Positions 47,408 to 64,000 of a stretch of 64,000 nt of DNA are shown here, piece after piece. The DNA is taken from the NCBI GenBank assembly GCA_000507305.1, contig DF239245.1:212098-276097 (forward strand). The letters run 5' to 3'. The DNA comes from Breviolum minutum Mf 1.05b.01. Taxonomy: Eukaryota; Sar; Dinophyceae; Suessiales; Symbiodiniaceae. A program made the position numbers and the translations under genes. Each line of letters begins with the position of its first letter. The stretch's first letter is position 1. Below the pieces are notes generated by a model. That model was given only the letters and a program-made list of their open reading frames with translations. It searched no databases and was not told the origin of the DNA.

Positions 47408-49716
47408 GTGGCGATGCATTGAAGTGGCGCCACCGGAAACAAGATTCTGGAAGATGATGATGCAAAAAATATTGAAACATCAATGAAAAATACATATCTC
47501 TTCTTGGGACAGTATTGGATGGCTGCCCTAGTAGCAGTAGCGACTTTTAGTAGTACTCCTGGTACTAGTCCACTAAAAATGATACCCTTCACTGACAGCA
47601 CACTTGAGATACCGTATGAAATGTAACTGGAAGGGTTTTATGGGGGTTGCCATAAATATTTGACCAACAATGCACATCCACAACATTTCGTTGAGGTTGA
47701 AGTGGCAGGATGTGGCAGATAATCCTGGTTTGCTCTGGTTGGGCATCAATTTCAATATCTTGCACTACAGTAGATGCAGATGGGTCAGCAAGTGGACAAA
47801 CTTGCACATAATGTTCAATCTGCAAGGCATCTTTTGTAGTCCTGGGTACCTTTCAACAGAAGGTTTTGGCGATCTGGACGTGGTCTTATTTGAACGTCAC
47901 TTCAACCCCAGCCTTCCGCAGCACTTTCAATCTCAAGTTCTTTTGATGTACAAGTTCGCCCCTTCACAAAATGCGGACTCTGGGAGCTTGTTTGGCATTT
48001 TTGCAGACACCGCAAGTCACATTGAAAAGATGATAGAAGATGACTTCTAGTTTATTTTGATTTTGGCGTTCACCTTCAAAATTCTTCACCAACTTTAAGC
48101 TATTTTTTCGCCCTTTTGCCTTGTTCAGCACATCTTCACGTGCGCATCCCCATCGGCGGCTTCCAAACGGGTTCCACCTTCACGTCGACCACAATGACTT
48201 TCGCGTCTCGGAAAAGCCGTCGTTTTCAGCAATTTCACCGACGATAAGTGTGGAATATGTGTATGAGACAGAATTTACATATCAATAGTGTGTTAATAGT
48301 ATTAGTACAATTTTACAGATGTCACTCTTTGAAAGAATAACGACATTATCATTATCTCTGATTCCAGATGTAGTCTTTTGCCACCCTTTCTTTGTTGGAG
48401 CCATGCCAGCTGTGGGCCTGTGGATATTGTTGGTTCCGCTTTTGGAAGGCACACTTCGTTCAAGTAAGAAATCCATAAAATTCCATTAGCTGGAAATCAA
48501 AGTCCACTCCAGTAAATAAGTTGTTTTTCTTTCCCGGAAGTCCTGCTGCCTTGTTGTGGGACGCATAACTTTGATTAGATGTGGGACTTCAGAAACAACC
48601 CGCCAAGCTTGGAAGCTTTTTTTTTCTCGAAAAACCATGGGGATGCGCACCAAAACCACTGGAATCTTCAGATTGCAGCACCACTACTTATTACACAAAA
48701 TTCAGCTTTTCCTGTGTCGACGCATGGAAAACTCAGTGGTTGTTGAACCCCTTGAAAAGCGAGACTTGACTCCAAGGAAGCCTTGAGTATTCACGAATAC
48801 GTCTTTGCAGTCAATGCCCCAGCGGTTTGTCACCGTCGCACCAACATTTAGGTTGAGAAGTTGAGACGCCAATTTCCTCCAATCAGTCCAACTTGAAAAG
48901 GTATGCAGAGATCCTTCCAGATGCTTCAAGAACATCTGCACTCGGATATCAAGTGTAGACCACCTCTACATGTACAGAATCAACCTCTCACTGATGTTAG
49001 TCAAACTTGATTTTCAATGATTTTCACCACGTAGGCCTTGCGTAGATTTTTGGAATCCCCCCTTTGGACTGTCTTCTCAACCGCTTGTTGGAGGTATGGA
49101 AGTTGGTGATTCGGCCACCGTGAGGGAAGCTCAGTGGGATTTTGAGGGGGGGGGGTGGATGGGAATAATTGGTATATATTGGTATACTGTGATTTAGCTG
49201 CTTTTCTTAATCTCATCCACTTCCAGGATTCCATCTCCTATGAGGGGGGGTGTTCTGATATTGCTACCCTTACGAATCGCAATTCTATCAGATTGTATGG
49301 CAAGCCTCGAAGGGTGGAAGTCGGGTACCTGGTGGAAGGCTGGAATGTATGGAGATACACTACCATTTGCAAACTAATCAACTAATCCTCGCCTTTTTGC
49401 AATACAACACGTTCCTGAAAAATCTCCCATAGATATCTTGGATAGAAGCATTTTTTTTTCGAACCGATCGGCCGAAGAGGCGACGTCGTTACACGCGCTT
49501 GGACCTTTGTGGACAGTTTGGCAATCGGCTTGGAAACCCGGGCGATCTTGATAGGTGTCTCCAAACTATTTGAAACCCATGGGGTAGTTTTGATATGTGA
49601 AGTGGATGAATCTAGGTTTGGAACTGGATGAATCTAGCTTGATAAAATGTTCGAAACTTGAAACATCATGAGTTCTTGAGTATCTGGGACATCATGCGAC
49701 TGGTTTTTAGTTGCAG

Positions 49717-49808
49717 CCGCCAAGATTCCGTGTGGGCAATGTGATTGTGAACCGCACCAACTATGAGATCACAAATGAGTCTGGGTGCACAGTGATTCAT
49801 GGATTCAT
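49717..49808 (+). CDS. Exon of an unidentified gene (FRVGNVIVNRTNYEITNESG)
   Basis: After TAGTTGCAG it reads PPRFRVGNVIVNRTNYEIT and NESGCTVIHGF, containing N-R-T and N-E-S sequons. Convincing codon content. Family not recognised. The 3' limit is uncertain. Confidence 0.5.
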
Positions 49809-52539
49809 GGGGGAACGCCGGGCACCGGGATACTTCTTGTAGAACCTGAAGCAATTAGTCTCTGACCTATAGTGTGTTCTGATTTTATCCAAGTTGGAGG
49901 ATGGATTCGATACTGTAGATGCATTTTGGCGCCCAAATACCTCGATATCAGATTTCCAGAGTTGTGTTGCGACCTTCAACATAGGCTCTTCTAAAGAGTT
50001 ACTGTATGACGTACTTCCCCGAAACAAATATCACCCGTGTGGAAGGGTTCCAGCCATGACAGGCTTGAGGGTTTGAATAGAATCCTTTGGTGCCCTCAAA
50101 GGACTCGAAGTTTTGTTGGAATTTGAGGTTTGGAGATCCCAACAATTGGAGTGTACCAAAAGCATGTTATTTGATGTTGTGCCAAAAGTACCTTGCATTT
50201 AGTGTGTTTTTGTAGCCGCGATGCATGCACTCATGCACTCATGCATGCAGGAAAAGTAGCATATTCCAGGAGCGGACTTTGTATCCTAGTCATTTTGATG
50301 TTTTCAATCAACACTCTCACACTTCTGGTTGGAATCTGGTTCTTCTTCTTCAAGCTGATATTGGGCGAACGGAGCTGGGGATTGGAGGATGATACAGTTC
50401 CAAAGAATGAAACGTCGGGCTTTATGGGCACACATGGCGGCAGCGGCCTTGCTCTGGCGCACAGGCCTTGGGGTGTAAACTGGGAAACAACCCATCGTTG
50501 AAGATGAAATTGAAGTATCTGTGAAAAAAAACAGCAGTTTCAAAATTCACACTTAAATGACTTGGATACTTGTATTTATTGGATTTGAAGTGCTCATATG
50601 CAAGATGATATTATATTACATATGATTTGATTGTAAATCTGAAGAGACACTGGGTATGATGCATACCTCTCCTTTAGATGAACTTCAAGGGTCATTAGAG
50701 TAGAGGCCACAAATTTTGAGATGGGCAAGTTGGAGAAGTACTTGTTAGCATCAGAAGTTTCAATATCTTTTTCTTCTCGTCTTCTCTTTTTGAAGTGTCC
50801 AGAGTTCAGCCGTTTTTGGAGAGATTTTCCCCCAACTTTGGGATGGTGCCGTTGGCGTTTTTTTTTTTTTCGTCCCCGAAGATCAGGCCAAGCTATAACT
50901 TACATTGGTATGTTGGTTGAATGACAAGGGACCCTGGTTGGTAAGGTATCCGACCCCAAGATGATCCAAGTTTTTCGATGAATCAAATAGTAAAGTAGAC
51001 CTAGAACCTTCGGCTTCGTGGGATTTTTTTTCGTTGGAATGGACTGGACTCTTCTCTTTTTCTGCGACATGTTGGAATTTCCCTATATACGTACTTGGGG
51101 TTGCTTAGGGGTGGTTAGGGAAATAGTTTTAGAAATAATTACGTATATAAAGTTATATGCCATATTGTACATTTTTATTCTATTGATTTGGCCAGACTTC
51201 CATATTCCACCAATATACCACCAATATCATTCTTGAGATCCACTGATTCCTTCAAACAGAGTCAGGCGTTGCTCCCCCTTTCTGTGGCCATCTCTGGCGA
51301 TCGCCGATCCATGCACGGTTTTCTGATGTGTGGCGTGGCTGCAGGAGTGGAAGTGCACTGTATAAAGATATGCATTCCTGAAACATAAACTTTCGAAAAT
51401 TACAATGCATTTCAATCACGGCAAAAAACAAGCAACTTGTGGTACACATATAGTTTTCACCCAAAACACCTTGAAATGGGAGATTTTTTGAGGTGTTGTG
51501 TCGTCACTCAATCGCCCTCCTGCAGTTTCCTCCGGAGCTTTACTGGGATACCTCGGCAGGCTCGTAAGGTTTTGGGATCGGATAGCGGATAACACCATTC
51601 GATCGATTACTTGTGTTATCCGTGATGTTTTAAACCTCTCTGCATTCTTTACCATGGTGAATATCATGTGACATAGCAAGATCTCTCCGACAGAAATGCC
51701 GAGAAGGATGAGTTTTTTGTTTACGACAAGAACCATTGTCGCCGTTTGTAGTTTTTCTTCGTGGGTGAATAATTTTGAGCGATTTGCATGTCATTTGAGG
51801 TGGCATCTACAACAAACTGGCATAATTCCCACAGAAACACTAGGTGGCTAGAGGATCGTATTTGAGGACTGTAGTTGGTTGACTGTAGTTGGAATTGCAA
51901 TACAACAGGGGCAGAAAAAGAATATTTCATGGAAACACTTGGGTTTTCCGCAAAAGAAACCAACTGTTCATTTAGAGATTTCTAAAACACATGTTGAGCA
52001 ATGGCAATGATGCAACCACACTTTTCCGTGCATGTCTCATGGAGTACAGGCTCCTTTTAGATAATTCCTGAGTGTTTGTATCCGCAAGGGTGCAACCTTT
52101 TGTTGATCTCACTCTTGAAAACCAGAGCTTTAACTAGCAGGATACATATACATAATTGTGTACATTATCATCACACATGTCATCATAATATGTTGATGAT
52201 ATGTAAATCGCAACTCCAAACAGATATGCTTTACTTATATTCCAAGCCGATGTCACAAACGTTTGTAGAAAAACCCACCGGGTGAGTAGGAAAAACCCCA
52301 GACTTTTGCAGGCGGCCAAGTTCCAGGAGTTGCCATTGTCCAAAGAGGCCCAGGTTTGACCAGCTTAGCAGGGGAAAACCAGGAACATTTTTTGTTGATA
52401 TATGATTGAAACTCAAAACTTGCAACTATTTGTTGGTGTATATCATGAAATACATATGACATATATACATGTACATATATATATATATAGATGTTACATA
52501 TGTTTCTTTAAATGTTGCTCTTGTTTTTTTGTTGCTACA

Positions 52540-52593
52540 TACGGATACTACTTCGCTCGTTTCAACAATCGCGTCAAGGATATGCTTCGATAA
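52540..52593 (+). CDS. Possible terminal exon (FARFNNRVKDMLR, stop)
   Basis: Reads YGYYFARFNNRVKDMLR then TAA at 52591-52593. It may close the unidentified gene of 45-52 kb just before the helicase gene. No clear acceptor is seen. Confidence 0.3.
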   Translation, partial: YGYYFARFNNRVKDMLR

Positions 52594-52672
52594 GATGTAT
52601 ATAGTTGTGAATCATGTAGTTTTTTCCTCTGTCCTTGTGGCATAAGACCCTTGAAAACACGGTGTACATGTA

Positions 52673-52784
52673 CTGTTGATGGACGACATCCTGCACCAGT
52701 TGACTGATTTGGACGGTGTTTCATTCTTTATCGGGTTTAATTTATTTCAACTGGTACAGGATTTTGTGGCCATCGACAAACATC
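52673..52784. repeat. Foldback repeat with ATCCTGCACCAGTTGA
   Basis: Left segment near 52,675-52,704 (GTTGATGG, ATCCTGCACCAGTTGA) is the imperfect inverse of 52,750-52,784 (TCAACTGGTACAGGAT, GGCCATCGA). Related sequence recurs at about 54,986-55,072 and 57,418-57,505 in later introns. Confidence 0.6.
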
Positions 52785-52823
52785 TGGGGTTTGTTACAGC
52801 ATGTGTGGTCTAAACGGGCTAAG

Positions 52824-61475
<8,652 letters not shown>

Positions 61476-62250
61476 GTAGGTGATGATAGATCCAATAAGG
61501 GTATTTCAATTATACTTTGTCTATCAAAGTCTAGTATGGTTTATTCAATCCTACGGATTCATGGATTTTTTGATACAATTGACTCCCAGGATGGGTAGGT
61601 TCCCAGTCGAATTGTGAATACGTGCGTGAATGTAAATTTGTACTTACGCATATTGTACAAGTTTTTTAGTTGTAGTTTTTTTTTTGAACATATAACATAG
61701 GCATCTTGAGATGTATACGTCGTATGAGTGGTATACGTATGTTTTCCCTATAGTGATGTCATGATTGCCTTCAGTCTCCCATTCCCTACTCTAGTCACGA
61801 CGTTTGGACAGCAAGTTGGCAAGCCCCATGTAGATTTTGTCAAAATAGTTGAAAAGCTTGCAACCCCTTGTAAGTTTGAACATGTTCGATTCTGTGTTTG
61901 GCTCTTGTTGCCCCTTAGACGCCTCCCGGCCCTCTCCTGCTGTTCGATCTGTTTGCCGACGTGCCTCGACTAAACATGTCTGAAGACTGTAGAACGTGCG
62001 CTTCCCAATGTTTGTATATATCCTGACATATTTAAACCGAGGACCATGTATCCTTCCCGCGGTGGCCGAAAGTCCAAGATGACTGGCAACCAGAGGAAGA
62101 AGGCCTGGGGCGGGTAGATGGGGTCTAAGACCTAAGTTTACTTGACATGGGCAACTGTAACACAATAGGATGGATGACCAAATATGGAAGTTTAGAACCC
62201 CAGAACTGGCTTGTGAGATCCTTGACCCCGCTGCCGCATGACGCATTGAG

Positions 62251-62295
62251 GAGAAGCAGCAGAGAGAGGCGGAAGCTGCGGAGGCAAAGGCCCAG
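62251..62295 (+). CDS. Exon with charged helix EKQQREAEAAEAKAQ
   Basis: After CATTGAG come 15 codons in phase 0 to GC donor CAG|GCCAAA. It could be the C-terminal tail of the helicase or the start of the next gene. No family assigned. Confidence 0.5.
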
Positions 62296-62470
62296 GCCAA
62301 AAACTGATTCGAACATGTCGTCGTCAACTTTGGTTTGTTCATCAAACGTTTTGATGGGGATGGGGATTGAACAGGCGGTGAGCCAGAAAAGGCCTCGTCC
62401 TGAGGAGGCAGCGTGAATGGAATGGGTACTGTACTTTGCCTTTATTGAACAAATCATCGACCCACTGCAG

Positions 62471-62560
62471 GACAACGAGGTCGTTTTCATCAAGGCCACC
62501 AAAGCGCTGGACCACAGCTCGGCGGACCGGTACGGGGAGAGATGGCTACTGCAGGGGGCA
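62471..62560 (+). CDS. Exon of an unidentified gene (DNEVVFIKATKALDHSSADR)
   Basis: After CACTGCAG it reads DNEVVFIKATKALDHSSADR, YGERWLLQGARSVK. The G-D/E-x-W-L-L-x-G-P/A pattern is reminiscent of major vault protein repeats, but one exon is not enough. The 3' end is uncertain. Confidence 0.5.
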
Positions 62561-63087
62561 AGGTCAGTGAAGTGTTTAGACTCGCCAAAATTGAAAGTAA
62601 GATACTTGATACACTAAGACCACGAACGTAACCCTTCCCTTCATTTATGCCGCTTGCATGACAAATCCTCGGAGGAGATGGTGCAAATGAGGGCGGGCGA
62701 AGTAGTTAGACACCAAACTGGTAAGGCGTGGGGCCACCAGTGTTTTCAGGTGTTTTTAAAGGGGAAGCCAGATTCTTACTACGGCAAAAAAATTTTGCCG
62801 TCAGAGGGGGATGGCTTCCGACAAGGCGTTCTTTTTTGGGGTACGGTGGCGTGGGTCCCGCCTAAGGAGGTGGGACCGGACGAAACCGTTAAGGGGTTTT
62901 TTCGTGTTGGTGACGTCGCCGGCAGCGTGCATGTGGATGACTTCAAAAGAAGCTCTTCCAGGCACGCTGCGGGCATTTCTTGAATTGGATACCATTGTAA
63001 CAAACTATCAAATTATAATCTCATATGAAGTTCGTTTTGTTGCAAAATGAAAAGCACTGGTGCTAATACATACCCCCGCCTACTACT

Positions 63088-63330
63088 AGGTCTGGAATGG
63101 TTAGCCTAGGGATGCCCCAAAAAAAAGGTCTAAAATGGTCACTGATCATTCTAGACCTTCCCAACCTTCAACCATTCTAGACCTTCAGAACCTTCAAATA
63201 TAGGCGGAGAGCTAATCATTGTAGACCTTGTTGGTTCTTTTTTAATCATTTAAGACCTTCAACCATTCCAGACCTTTCTGTTGTGTCAAATAAAGCACTA
63301 AACCTTAGGTAGTTTGATTTTAGACCTTTG
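63088..63330. repeat. Cluster of ATTnnAGACCTT motifs
   Basis: The 12-mer core occurs near 63,159, 63,173, 63,218, 63,248, 63,266 and 63,318, with inverted versions (AGGTCTGGAATGG, AAGGTCTAAAATGG) near 63,088 and 63,126. No ORF explains it. Confidence 0.75.
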
Positions 63331-63484
63331 GTGGCTTCCAAATTCCGAATTCCATTCTACATCCNTCATTTAAGACCTTCAACCATTCCAGACCTTTCTG
63401 TTGTGTCAAATAAAGCACTAAACCTTAGGTAGTTTGATTTTAGACCTTTGGTGGCTTCCAAATTCCGAATTCCATTCTACATCC
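63246..63484. repeat. Perfect 119-bp direct duplication around a single N
   Basis: 63,246-63,364 and 63,366-63,484 are identical by eye, separated only by N at 63,365. This is most likely two overlapping contig ends joined without merging. Confidence 0.9.
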
Positions 63485-63886
63485 ACTACACATTCAAATT
63501 CAGGAATCTTAAACAACCCGCCGGACGTTTTTCCGCGCGTGTGTTTTCATTATTTTTCTTCCACGCATCTGGAATGGGTTCATCTTTTTCTGTGGTTTTT
63601 ACAATGTTTTTCTTGTTCCATGTATTGTTTTGGCGTCTGAAATGGTGTCATTTACAATGGTCACCAAATTTATTTATTTTTTGATATGAAAATTACATAG
63701 GTTTGTGGCTTCTCGGGGGAGCCTCCTCCAGCAATGGTTTATTCGGTTTCTTGTGTTTTTTCAATCCAATGTTTTCCGAAAACGAGTTTTTTTTTGAATG
63801 CAGCGAATGCATTCACCGATCCACACTTTTTTTTTCGACATTGCGTAGCATTCACAAATCTCGGAAGTAACGGGCAGTAAAGTATG

Positions 63887-64000
63887 TAGCACTTTGAACA
63901 CGGGTTACATTACAGGTTTCGACATGTGTAAAGTATGTACCGAAGCAATCCATTGCGTAGCACTTGGAACACGGGTTACATAACAGGTTTGGACATGTGT
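63887..64000. repeat. 71-bp tandem repeat running off the window
   Basis: TAGCACTTTGAACACGGGTT... (63,887-63,929) recurs at 63,958-64,000 with about five differences over 43 nt. Flanking GTAAAGTATGTA and ATTGCGTAGCA are also repeated, so an array probably continues. Confidence 0.75.

Noticed and set aside
51510..51675. + reading GYLGRLVRFWDRIADNTIRS and alternative FPPELYWDTSAG
   Set aside because: Two frames over the same stretch look coding and I could not decide between them, so no exon is claimed.

Overview
This window looks like nuclear DNA of a dinoflagellate (Suessiales/Symbiodiniaceae-like; inference). I see no bacterial operons, ribosome-binding sites or long ORFs other than those opened by simple repeats. 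Coding sequence occurs as many short exons (about 19-125 nt) scattered through long AT-rich introns. Every exon I can support is on the + strand. Many exons join in phase only if introns start with GC or GA as well as GT, usually in the context AG|G, and non-canonical donors of this kind are characteristic of dinoflagellates.

Layout. (1) 1,114-11,499: a multi-exon gene with charged coiled-coil-like N-terminal exons and a conserved C-terminal region of unknown function (motifs NFARFCLPDAEE/GFDEIRFSW, LRLELHLL, FYYNKYYKK..YGVET, FDIFVKLTE). (2) 12,487-24,049 or slightly beyond: an RNA-binding protein with GYKGQ-type repeats, one RRM and a Gly/Tyr/Pro-rich tail. (3) 26,877 to about 33,958: a pfkB/ribokinase-family sugar kinase whose exons cover nearly the whole fold. 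(4) About 35,884-38,313: a glycosyltransferase-like gene resembling the lysyl-hydroxylase/procollagen glucosyltransferase fold. (5) 42,595-52,593: isolated exons of one or more genes I cannot name. (6) 52,824-61,475: a DEAD-box RNA helicase in at least 13 exons with DEVD as motif II. (7) 62,251 onwards: exons of another unknown gene, then repeat-rich sequence to the end.

The rest is intron, intergenic DNA and repeats: a roughly 690-bp perfect 9-bp satellite that grades into (CAA)n and (CCACAA)n, (ATCC)n, (ATC)n, (GAT)n, (GATGATT)n and (GTT)n arrays; several foldback elements; a dispersed element present twice; and a 119-bp perfect duplication around a single N that is probably an assembly join. 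Two other single Ns lie at or inside satellites.

The genes share no evident pathway, but two encode RNA-binding or RNA-remodelling proteins. The same-strand order fits the unidirectional gene arrays of dinoflagellates. Exon ends were inferred by eye from reading frame, family motifs and phase, so a few are uncertain by some bases. Protein family names rest on remembered motifs, not database searches.
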